64,000 bases of DNA, taken from assembly GCA_947034895.1 (NCBI GenBank), contig OX344764.1:34288935-34352934 (forward strand). The letters run 5' to 3'. This DNA is from Rhytidiadelphus loreus. Lineage: Eukaryota; Streptophyta; Bryopsida; Hypnales; Hylocomiaceae. A program made the position numbers and the translations under genes. Below the pieces are notes generated by a model, which saw only the letters and a list, made by a program, of their open reading frames with translations, had not been told where the DNA came from and did no database searches. This document shows, in pieces, positions 51,378-61,439 of this stretch (position 1 is its first letter; each line of letters opens with the position of its first letter).

Positions 51378-51749
51378 GTCACACCTTCTTCATTTGGCAC
51401 TTGGAGAATGGAAAATGAGAAGTCGGTGAGGGTTGAAGGAGCCAATGGGAAGCCGTGGTGGGTGAAGAAGGTGTGACACCCCTAAAAGATGAGTGGAGAG
51501 TGGAGAATGAAAAAAATGGAGAAGCAATTACTTAAACCTAAGATTAGATGCAAGGTTGGAGGGAAATCGGCAACAACAAAGGTAAAAGTGTAAAGCACAA
51601 AGGAATATTCTTAGTTGGATATATCTTTTGCACTCCCAATCTTCACCTCCAAAGGTGAAGACTAAGTATATTTTAGCAACATGAAGCCAACCCCAAGCCG
51701 CCACATTTCCATTCTCCATTCTCCAAGTGCCAAGTGAAGAAGGTGTGAC
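51378..51749. repeat. Foldback element with GTCACACCTTCTTCA ends
   Basis: GTCACACCTTCTTCATTTGG and the following CACTTGGAGAATGG at 51378-51412 are inverted at about 51715-51749. A third copy of GAAGAAGGTGTGAC lies inside near 51463. 372 bp, non-coding. Confidence 0.75.
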
Positions 51750-52280
51750 TCCTAATTCTCAAGGTTCCAAAACAGCTGATTTCTACGGTGACCAGCTCGT
51801 CCTTTACGGGTTAAAGCTGAAACCCGTATCCCAACACGCAGTGAGGGCCTGCCCAGTAACTTAATTGTAACCCTAAACCCTAAACAGAAAATTATAGTTA
51901 TGGTTTCCTTATCCCAAGATCCAACGTCTGCAGTTAACCTGATGTGAGTTTATCGACAACTCTGGCAACCCTTAAGTAAGTTCAGTAAGTTAATAACTCC
52001 AGGGGATCCGAGGGTACGTGGATGTTCGGTGCATGATAAGTACTGCTGTACAGTAACTGAACTGATCCCAGTAACCTAAGGTAACTTCTAACCTCTGATC
52101 AGTTAACTCACCTTAACTTACATGAGTTAACTTCAGTTAACCACTGTGCTCAGAAATCTTCCTTTGGATTCCCAAGCAATAGATTCTGGATGATCTGTTA
52201 CACATGTGAGCATGCAGGACGGCCGTTAAATTGGTCATACGAATTTGTGTTAAAAAAAAAGAAAAAAAAGTGCTCATACC
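51750..52280. other. Intergenic DNA rich in GTTAAC/GTAACT motifs
   Basis: Between about 51850 and 52145 the motifs AGTTAAC, AGTAAC and their relatives recur at short, irregular intervals. Two telomere-like units (CCCTAAACCCTAAAC) lie near 51873. No gene seen. Confidence 0.4.
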
Positions 52281-52538
52281 AAGTGGGCGGCCAGGGTGAA
52301 CTGACCCCCTCATTGCCCCGTCCAGGGATTATTGTGAAAAAAAGCCCCTTAGTTTTTGCTGTGATTTTTCTAATTTCTATGCCTCCCGTAGATGATTAGG
52401 GGCCATTGATTGCAAATCTGAATTCGAAGTTTGAAAATTTTATCATCTGATTGCAAATGAAAAATTCACAGTGTTTGCTCCATGGGTGAAACGGGGCAAT
52501 GAGGGGGGCAGTTCACCTTGGCTCCAAGGGGGCGGCCT
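52281..52538. repeat. GC-rich inverted repeat (foldback MITE)
   Basis: The arm at 52281-52320 (GTGGGCGGCCAGGGTGAACT and onward to CATTGCCCCG) is inverted at about 52491-52538 with a small insertion in the right arm. The arms are GC-rich and the loop AT-rich. Confidence 0.8.
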
Positions 52539-52575
52539 TGCCCTGTGAATTTACCCCTGTGGAAATTTACCCTTG

Positions 52576-52647
52576 GGCCCCTAATTAAGAGGCCCCTAAT
52601 TAAGAGGCCCCTAATTAAGAGGCCCCTAATTAAGAGGCCCCTAATTA
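52576..52647. repeat. 15-bp tandem repeat, nearly five copies
   Basis: The unit GGCCCCTAATTAAGA starts at 52576, 52591, 52606, 52621 and 52636; the last copy is partial. The copies are identical. Confidence 0.97.
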
Positions 52648-52918
52648 GCTACAACAAGTGGAAAACATAGAATCAATGCAGCACGAAGTAAGGGGCAATT
52701 TTTTTTACCAATGACCCTGCAGAACACAAAATTCACCTTGCAAGACCCACTTTATATGGCCACTTTTATTAACCCTTGATGGGCTTGAAAGCCATATAGT
52801 ATATTATGAATTTGAGGGTATTTGATTAGAAAAACAATGACCAAATATTTTTCAGTACAAAGTAAATTAATGTTTTCACTAGTATGTAAATAAGAATGTA
52901 TCACAATTTGTATAGTTA
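52648..52918. other. AT-rich spacer
   Basis: No feature seen. Confidence 0.3.
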
Positions 52919-53809
52919 CCCCTGAAGGTCCGAGGCCATTTTTCGGTCAAAAACCACTCAAAACTGCCATTTCTACCGTGTTTATCCAAAAAAACAATTT
53001 TTATTTTTATTTTTTTTGAATTGAATTGTAGGATCTTGAACTTTACTTGTTTGAGATTATGTGGTAAAAAATTCATGAAGTTTGACCGTACAAACTGAGA
53101 GATATGAGCATTCAAAGTTGAAAAAACAAGTTTTTTTGAACACTGGACTGCAATTTTAGATGACTTTGAACGCTATTTGTGGGAAAAACGTGCACTATGG
53201 AATTCGAATTTAAAATTGACTGTGTTGAAGAATTGAGTTGGGAGTTTAGGAAAAAAAATCCAGAAAATAACAACTAGAAGTAGGTCCAAGATTGAAAGAA
53301 AAACTAAATTGTTAATAGTTCTCAAATGGGATTGAAATACAATAATCCCAACAATGAGATTGTTCTAGAAATCAAACTTAACCTTTTCAAAAAAAAATTT
53401 GAAAAAAATTGAAAATTGCATTTTGAAATGAATCCTATCATTTAATTTTTCAAAAAGATGTTTAGATTACCCCCAAAATAAGATTGTTTATAACTTTCAC
53501 ATCACTAATCAAAATGGAATGAATCAAAGCTTCAGATGTAGACTAAAACATAATCTTTGAGAAAAAAAAATTATTTATTTTGAATTTTTGCAATATTTTT
53601 TTGTACTGCCCATTGAGTTCAATTCTAGGCTTTTTGTGGTATAACTTTTGCTTCCGAGCACCAATTGAAATAAAAAATTATATTCCCACAAAGCTTATCA
53701 GCTTTTCTATCTTCAAAAAAAGTTTCAAAAAATTAGGATAGAATTTCAGTCCATAGGAACCTGCATGAATTCCAATTTGTCCCCCGAGGGGACAATGGGA
53801 CTTTGGGGG
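52919..53809. mobile_element. TTAA-family element, 891 bp
   Basis: Left end CCCCTGAAGGTCC, preceded by TTA (one base lost); right end GACTTTGGGGG, followed by TTAA at 53810-53813. Collinear with 7227-8122 in the same orientation and clearly similar throughout. Non-coding. Confidence 0.75.
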
Positions 53810-54027
53810 TTAAACGATAATTCAAGAGTTATGAGGCTAAATATGGGGTTGTATAGAGGAGACCCCAAGGGCCTTTCAAGGATTAATGTCTTGTTGTGAG
53901 CATCCTCTATTATAGAAGCACATGGTTCAGAATGTTCTTGGGTAGTGAGTACTAATAGGCATAGAAGACAATGATTGAGTAGTGTTGTCTTCTATTTTCT
54001 TGGTAGACAAGAGAAGTTATCATTTAC

Positions 54028-55911
54028 CTCTTCAAGTCCAAAAGCTTCTCTTTCGTCAAAAAACACTCAAAATTGCCATTTCTAGAGCAAATATCAAAAG
54101 ATTAAATTATTATTATGATTATTTGCATATCTAACAAGAGGATCTTGAAATAGGTTAGTATAAAAATTTGTGGAGAAAATTTCAGAAACATTAACCACAT
54201 AGATTTGAAGATATTTGTGTTTAACCCCAAAGTGACAAAGAGGACAGAAAGTGCCCTCACACAGTTTAAGGTCCAGTTCAAAGAGCTGTAACTTTTGCAT
54301 CCACGGTCCAAATTCAATAAAACTTGTTGGGAATGATGCGTTCTCCCCTCTAGTTTGTATGGTAAAATTTTCAGATCAATCCAAGATTTTTTGATTTTTT
54401 GGAAGCCAATCGAAGTTCACAACTTCAATTTGAGTTCACCAAACTGAATTTTAGGGCTGCAACTTCGGGGCCTTGTATCTCCTTCATCCATTGCTCATTT
54501 TCAATAAAATTTGTTGGGTTTTGTTCCCCTCAAAGTATAGTTATTGTGGTAAAGTTTTCATGTCAATCCAAGTTGTTTTGAATGTTTGGGACCAATTCGA
54601 AGTTCAAAATCTTGCCATTTTTGGAGTATAGTGAACTTTGGCAACTTGTTTCTTCTTCATACAAAGTTTATTTTCAATAATTCTTTTTGGAAAAGTTGCG
54701 TATACCAGTCTAGTTTGTGTGGCTAAAATTTCATGTTAATCCAAGAATTAATGAGTGACGGAGAAGCATTCTAGTAGAAGGAGGTTCACCTTTAGATGTG
54801 TTTTTTGCAATTTTTCTTGTTGATTTTTGACATTTCAAAGCCGTTTTGTAGACACAATGAGTCGATTGAATGAATTTTTTTTCCATCAATGTGTTTGTAT
54901 ACTGGTTTTGAATCATTTTGTAGTGTAAAGTTTTTACATTTGAGTAGGTTTAGAAATCAAATTTCACCTCCAAATGTGTTTTTGGTAAAACTTTAGCATC
55001 CATTTTCAACACTAAAACATTATGATCTTGCAATCTATGTGGCTAAATGACTTCAAATTTTCTACATGTCCTCTACAACATGTAGACTACAAGACTCTAC
55101 GGTTGAGATTTGTATAACTTGAAGACATTTAGATCCATAAAGCTTCAAAAGCAATGATGTTTTTGAACCCCAAAAATTGAATGTCACTTTGGGGTTAAAG
55201 TGAAGAAAAATTATTTGGGGGATTGTGACAAACAAGTTTAGTAGACTTTGAATCTTTGTGTCTTTAAAAGAGTTGCATTTTAAATTTATGCTGAAGAATT
55301 GAATTGAGGGTTCAAGGGAAAAAAATCAATAAAAAATGACATGATTTTCTATCTTTGAAAATTTGTTATTAAGTTGAAGTAGGTATGAGATATAGTGAAA
55401 ATCTAAATTGTTAATAGTTCTAAATGGAATTGAAACACACTAATCTCAATTGTAGGATTGTTCAAACAATTCAAGTTATTTAACCTTGTAGAACCTTTTA
55501 TGGGAGAAAATGTGAATATTTTGCTAAAAAAACAAATTGAATGCATTTTTCTTTCAAGAAGACACTATGATTGCTTGCAAAATAAGATATTTTATAATTT
55601 TCTCATGAGTTACCCAAATGGAATGAACCAAATCTTTTCATATAGACACAATATAATCTATCAAAAATAAAATTTTGAAATTTTTATTTCAAGTATTCGT
55701 AGATTTTATTTGTTGCTCAAGCTTGACCTTTTTGAACTGAGGAGGTCACAACTTTTCCTCCCAGGTATGTTTTGAAATAAAATTATATTTTGATAAAGAT
55801 AATGTATTTCTCTATCTAAAAAAAAAATTAAAATTATGCCAAAAATTGAGATCACAAGAAACTACCAAAATTGTCTAGTTTCCCTAGAGGAAACCCTTGG
55901 GATTTCAAGGG
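54028..55911. mobile_element. Older TTAA-family element, interrupted by a younger one
   Basis: The right end is AAGGG followed by TTAA at 55912-55915. The left end is decayed (CTCTTCAAGTCC, preceded by TTAC). The interior resembles the 7227 and 17754 copies. A 970-bp family member is inserted at a TTAA within it; without that insert and one TTAA the element would be 910 bp, the normal family size. Confidence 0.7.
54225..55194. mobile_element. TTAA-family element, 970 bp, CCCCAAAGTGACA subfamily, copy 2 (nested)
   Basis: Perfect 13-bp inverted termini CCCCAAAGTGACA with TTAA at 54221-54224 and 55195-55198. Near-identical to 44210-45179. It lies inside the 54028-55911 element. Relatives of the host element read GCATTTAAAGTGG at this site, with a single TTAA, so the insertion duplicated TTAA and nothing else. 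Confidence 0.9.
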
Positions 55912-55915
55912 TTAA

Positions 55916-56244
55916 GGAATTGAATGTGCTAGCCTTTGAGTATTGTCAATATAAAAAAAAGATTTGGAAACAATTGACGCCATTTCACATAAGTTAGCAA
56001 TCCTTAATTTTGAAAGGACTTCAAAAGTTTCACCAAATTGAATTCCAATCTCTAACTTACCTTAAGTTAAGTTGTTCGTTTGTTTGTTACAGTGAGATCT
56101 CCAAAACTGTGAGTCCTTTGGTTGCATTTTTGGTACCGTCAACAAGGAGGGGTGTACATGCGGTATTTGGACCTAAAGTGTGAAAATTATTGAACATCAA
56201 AGTTTTATGAATTAAAAAATTAGAAAATTACTTTTAGTTTTATT
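55916..56244. other. AT-rich spacer
   Basis: No feature seen. Confidence 0.3.
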
Positions 56245-56248
56245 TTAA

Positions 56249-57174
56249 CCTCTAAAGGACCATTGTCCCTTGGGGGGACAAATGCGTTTTTGGGCAAGTA
56301 CCTACGGGTTGAAATTTTCTCCTAATTCTTTGAATTTTTTTGGAGGTGGAAAAGTTGATTAGCTTCGTGGGAATATAATTTTTTTCAAAATTTGTGCCCG
56401 GGAACAATAATTATGACCAAATAAGCTCAAATAAAGGGACAGCGGGGAGCTTAGGTAGCCAAAAAAAATGGACAAAAATTTGATTTTCTTTTTAATATTA
56501 TTTTTTCTCATAGATTATATTTTTGTCTATTTGGAAAACTTTGATTCATTTCATTTGGATATGTTATGAGAAAGTTATGGACATTCTTGTTTTTTGGACA
56601 ATTAGAGCATCTTCTTGAAAAAAATAACTTGTAGGATTCATTTCTGAATGCAATTTTTCTTATTTTTCAATTTTTTTTTCATGGATTGATTTACTTGCTA
56701 GAACAATCTCACCATTGGGATTAGTGCATTTTAATTTTATCTAAAATATATGAATCTTTTAGATTTTTCTTCTATCTCATACCTACTTCTACTTAACAAG
56801 TTTTTTAAGAGTGATAATAATAATAATAATAATTTTTATTTACCTAGACTCTCAAAATTCAATTCTCCGCTATATATATTTAAAGCTCAAAACTTTGTAG
56901 TGCAAAAAACTTAATTTAAAAATGTTCAAAGTCAAAAAATCTAGTCCCGCAATGTGCTCAAAAACTTATTTTTTCCACTTTAAATGCAGATATCTTGCAA
57001 TCTGAGAGGTCAAAAATTCTGAAATTTTTTCCACACACTCTCATACTAGTTATGTACAAGATCCTACAGTTAAATATGAAAAAAAAACAATTGTTCAATT
57101 GTTTTTACTCCTTGCTATAGGTATGGCAGTTTTGAGTGTTTTTTGGCAGAAAAAAGGCCTTGGTCCTTCAAGGG
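56249..57174. mobile_element. TTAA-family element, 926 bp
   Basis: Left end CCTCTAAAGGACC, right end GGTCCTTCAAGGG, TTAA at 56245-56248 and 57175-57178. Collinear with 17754-18683. A short ATA/ATT microsatellite lies inside near 56816. Non-coding. Confidence 0.8.
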
Positions 57175-57377
57175 TTAAGGAGATTTAGGTAGGCTTCACC
57201 ATTACTTTTGACATCCCAATGGTTATAGCAACAACATAGGGTACGCAAATACACTTGAAGGTAGCTTTGTTTGGCCCTATTGATATTGAAGTGAAGTATG
57301 ACGGTTCATGAAATGCATTCTAAATATACTTGAGAGCATAATATGTAGAAGTGAATTAAATTTAGGATTTGATTTAA

Positions 57378-58468
57378 CCCCTAAAGGACCGTTGTCCCTT
57401 CGGGGGACAAATTTGATTTCGGGCATGTACCTACGGGCGTTTGTGTTTTTAACATTTTCTGAAATTTTTATTGGAGGTCAAGAATTGAAAGACATATGTG
57501 AGAATATAATTTTTTCCTCATTCCAACCTCGGAGCAAAAAGTTATAGACATTTTTCTACAAAGTTGGGGAGGAGGGGCAGTGCGGGCAAGGCTTGTGTCC
57601 ACTGGCGTGGCTTTGACTGTGGCAAGGGCACATCTGAAGGACAAAATGAAAAGTCGGGAAGGTGGGGTCTGTACAGTGCGGCCCGGTCTGACAAGACGGG
57701 CGGAGCTGCGCAAAAGAGTGGCACGGAAGGCCCAGTGATGGGGACTTGTAGGGAGGGTTCAAGGCCTTGGTCTCCAGGCGGAGAGGGCTAAGGTCATGCC
57801 ACATGGCAGGGTGGCGTCTGACCCTGTCCCCGTCATCCCTCCCGTGCATAGGGAGGATGGAAGGGGCCTGCGCCTACCCCCCTTCCCAACAGCCCATACA
57901 AAAAAATAATAATTTGCTTAATTTCCTTTTTTTCGGCCATTAATATATATTTTTATTTTAAAATTATGGTATTACAAGGTCATGTTGTCGTCTTCACCGT
58001 TCGGATTTCAAAAATTCTCTTTTTTCTAATTTACATAAAACTTGCAAATTTTCATAGTGTATATGCATCTTCAAACACCTTCTTGTATTGCAAGATTTTT
58101 TTCTATGTCATCTACTCCTCCAATTCACTTGAAATTCGTTGCACACATACCTAACATTATCTTCTACATGGAGGAATTAAAGCTCAACTTTGTGTAGAGC
58201 AAATTTTTTCCTATAGGAGTAGTCAAAGTGAGCTGAAATTGTAGGGCAGCATCCAAAAAAACTTTTTTTCTAACTTTGGATGATCATATCTTCCAATCCG
58301 TACGGTCAAACTTGATGAAATTTTTACTACATCATCTCAAACAAGTAAATTACAAGATCCTATGGTTAGATTTTTGAAAAATGATTTTTTTGTCTTCATG
58401 GTTTAACGCAGCAGAAATGGCACTTTTCAGGGCTTTTGGGCAGAAAAATGACCTTGGTCCTTTAGGGG
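57378..58468. mobile_element. TTAA-family element, 1091 bp, carrying a GC-rich insert
   Basis: Perfect terminal inverted repeat CCCCTAAAGGACC (right end GGTCCTTTAGGGG); TTAA at 57374-57377 and 58469-58472. About 330 bp of GC-rich DNA near 57568-57900 interrupts family sequence and is absent from relatives. It lies in the same orientation as the neighbouring 56249 copy. Confidence 0.8.
57568..57900. other. GC-rich foreign segment captured inside a TTAA element
   Basis: The base composition is strikingly GC-rich against an AT-rich element. Open frames exist on both strands (for example about 57564-57791 on +), but none is recognisable. It may be a captured host fragment, as seen in Pack-type elements, or an unrelated insertion; no target duplication was identified. 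Confidence 0.55.
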
Positions 58469-58472
58469 TTAA

Positions 58473-58984
58473 GGCAATAGAGAGGCAACAAGAATGCTCT
58501 GATAGAGCACCTGATTTACACTACTATTTGTGGATGGCCCTTATGAGACACGAAATGATAGAAGTTTCATTTTGAAAAGAAGAAGAATTGCATTAGAAAT
58601 GTACAGGAACCAAAATTGGAATTTCAAAGTATCCTAGAAATACTAAAATTTGTAGAAGTCTTATTAGAAAATCCAAAAGTGTCATTCACCCCACGCTCAT
58701 GCCCTGTTTCAGGGTGGGTACCAACTTGGGGTGACGAAACCTATCATGGTGGAGTTGGGCACCACTAGGTGAGTTAAAGCTTCTAGTTTATCACCCCCTA
58801 CGGATAAAAACAACAACCAAGGGGGGGGGATAAACTCAAAGTTCAAGTGCAGCTCCTTGCTTTTCCTTCCTCATAGAGCCTCCAAAGCCCCCTTCCTTAT
58901 AGAGCCTACAAAGTTTGAAGTTTGTTTATTGTGTGCAATTTATTAAAGCTTGTGCTTTAGGGTTTGGTTTACTTAAATTTTTTT
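58473..58984. other. Intergenic DNA
   Basis: No gene recognised. Confidence 0.35.
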
Positions 58985-59527
58985 AGGCAATCTAAGCATC
59001 TTCTAGAGAAAACAACTCGTAGCATTCATTTCTGAAAGCAATTTTTATAATTTAAAAAAAGTTCAACATGGTTTACTTAATTTGCTAGAGCAATCTCACT
59101 ATTGGAATTAGTGATTTTCAATTCCATCTTGGAGCTATTAATAATTTAGTTTTCCTTCAATCTTGTATCTACTTCTAGTTAACAATTTTTTAAAGAATAA
59201 AAATCAAGTATGTGTTTTTTGAATTTTTTCGTAGACATTCAACTCAATTCTTCAACATAAAAAATTAGAAATTTAGAATGTGTAGTAAAGAAATTTTAAG
59301 CTAAGAAGATTCAAAGCCTCAAAACCTAGTCAAGCAATGGGCCAAAAGAATGATTTATTCATTTTGAATGCAAGTATCTTGCAATCCATGCAATCAAAGT
59401 TTTGAAATTTTTCCTATAGTTAGAAATATACAAAGAAGAATAATTCCAAAAGTTTTTAGCACTTTGCAATAGAAATGGTAGTTTTGATGGTTAATTTTGA
59501 TTCAAAAATGCCTTGGGAGATTAGGGG
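58985..59527. mobile_element. TTAA-family element, right part only
   Basis: The right end GGGAGATTAGGGG is followed by TTAA at 59528-59531. The upstream sequence follows the right half of the 17754 copy (ACAACTCGTAGCATTCATTT near 59021, TATCTTGCAATCCATGCAAT near 59370). The left half is missing. Confidence 0.6.
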
Positions 59528-59565
59528 TTAAAACTTTTTTTTTAAATTCTATCCACCATTACATG

Positions 59566-59838
59566 AGATTTGAGGGTAGGAAAGGGTTATTTTAGGCCTG
59601 TTCCCTACCCTGGGAATAGTCAAAATATTAAAATATTAAAAAAACTAATTTTAAAAATTAAAAACTAATTTAAAATAAATTTAAAAATTTAAAAATTTAA
59701 AATAAATTTAAAAAAATTTAAAATATTATTATTTTTTAAATATTATTTGACATGGCAGTGCTCCTGCCACATCAAACTGTAGCACTACATGCATTCCCAC
59801 AGTTTGGGAACTGTAGGGAACTTGCAATCTTGTAAAGA
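59566..59838. repeat. Dispersed repeat, copy 2
   Basis: Related to 5392-5640: shared GTTCCCTACCCTGGGAATAG, an AT-only middle, and CACATCAAACTGTAG with GGGAAC near the right. Probably a non-autonomous element. Confidence 0.6.
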
Positions 59839-59851
59839 AGGTAAATCCCCT

Positions 59852-61439
59852 CTAATATTTTCTTACCATCTTAGTTGTCTCCTCTCCCTCTTTTTTAATG
59901 CTTGTCTCTCCTTCTAAAGTAAACTTTGCTTCTTCTCTCCTCTTGTTAGTTTCTTCTTCTACTAGTACTCTTTTATGAGCTATTGTCTTTAATCCTTCAA
60001 TGTATGAGGTGCTTGTCAAAATAACAAACTTTGTATAATCAACAATGAGCTCACTCCTTTTCCTAGCCTTTGTCACTCTTTGATTTAGTAGTTCCAAAAT
60101 GGCTTCAATGGTTTCTCGCTTTTGCTTGCAAATCTCTCTTATTGGCTAGAAAGAGGAAGGTATATCACTTTCAATGTCCACATCAATGTCCACATAATAA
60201 TGGTACAAGCTCTTGTTTAGATGGTATATCTTCGTCCAGGATCTCTATTATTTGTATTTCTAAGGATTTTTGTACAAATACCTCACTTGGTCTCATCTTC
60301 TTTTCTAGTTTGTTTACATTTAAAGGCCATATATTGGTGCTTCTAAATCCTACCTTGAAATTTTGCTTTACCATGTCTTTTTGTAAACCCTTTTTGTGAC
60401 GTTTATCCGTTGTGAGTTGAACATTGTTTAGATGTTGTGTATATTCTAAATGTAATTTTGAAGGGTTCAAAGACAACATCTAATGGTTGCAAGGCGTGAG
60501 GCATGAAATGTCAAGGAAAGTAAGTCTAATCCAACTTCTTTTGCCTTGCAATCTACATTGAAAGGGATTTGAAGGTTATGACCATCTATGACCATTAGAT
60601 GTCTATTGATAAGTGTCAAGTGTTTTTTGTAGTCTTTCTATGAAATAATTAATCCTTCTTGCAAACAAGAAGGTGGTCCTCTGTGCATTGAATTGCATAG
60701 CCCATAATGCATCTTTCTCACATTTAGCTACATAGTCACGCCAATGATTCATTCCTTTGAATATATAAAAGTTGAGTATAAACCTCCTTTATGTATTGAT
60801 ATTTGAATGTATAGTCAAAGATTCCCTTTCATTAGGAATTATCCCATGCACACTTTTACTTCCTACTCTATCTAGAACTTTATTTCCAACTTTATTCCTC
60901 TTTCTACCTCTTTAATTCTAGGTTCATTACAATTCCATATTTGGAGTGCTTATAATTGTGTTGTAAGTAAATAGTAGCTAAATTTGAATAAAATATCCTT
61001 ATATTGTCTAGACATAGGCTTTTGCTTGTCTCATCTCTAATCCTTGGACTCATTTCAAGCTAAACTATAGATGTCTATTTTGGAACCACCTCATCCAACT
61101 AGACCTTGGGATTCCTTTAGTTTAAGTTGTGACCCTAATTTGATTAATTTCATATACTTTCTTTTTTAACTCAATTAGGATCATTGATTGGCTCCAAGCT
61201 TGCATTACGTTAAGATATGCTACTATCTTCCCTTCTTCCTTTCATGTTATAATTTCTTTAGGACATGTTTTTCCTTGATATTGGGATTCATTGAAATGAC
61301 CTCTAATTTTATTGAATCTAGGAATATTATAGTATATACTTATTTGTTTCATTTTGCCTACATCTTCTAGATCTTGAATTTCCAATAATTGAAATGATGT
61401 TGTTGTCCGATTGCCATTCTTCAGAGTGTGTTTTTGCAC
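59852..61439 (-). pseudogene. Decayed CENP-B/Jerky/pogo-type DDE transposase
   Basis: Reading the minus strand across frames gives the full order of such a protein. At 61439-61240 is a psq-like helix-turn-helix stretch (YNIPRFNKIRGHF). At about 61120-61070 is a Tc5/CENP-B-type DNA-binding motif (GIPRSSWMRWFQNRH). Near 60944-60920 is the first catalytic motif, IWNCNEP where the family has WNCDE(T/P), so the first aspartate is now Asn. Next come FILNFYIFKG (about 60760) and IDGHN (60575-60589, second Asp). A frameshift falls before LQPLDV (about 60480). The end is GFRSTNIWPLN (about 60318-60350) followed by a charged, probably coiled C-terminus to 59852. Stops and at least three frame changes show it is dead. 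Terminal repeats of the parent element were not found. Confidence 0.8.

Noticed and set aside
51870..51885. Telomere-like CCCTAAACCCTAAAC
   Set aside because: Only two units; at most a telo-box, not an interstitial telomere array.
57564..57849. Several GC-rich ORFs on both strands in the 57378 element
   Set aside because: Lack of stops is explained by the high GC content; no recognisable protein. Kept only as a foreign segment.
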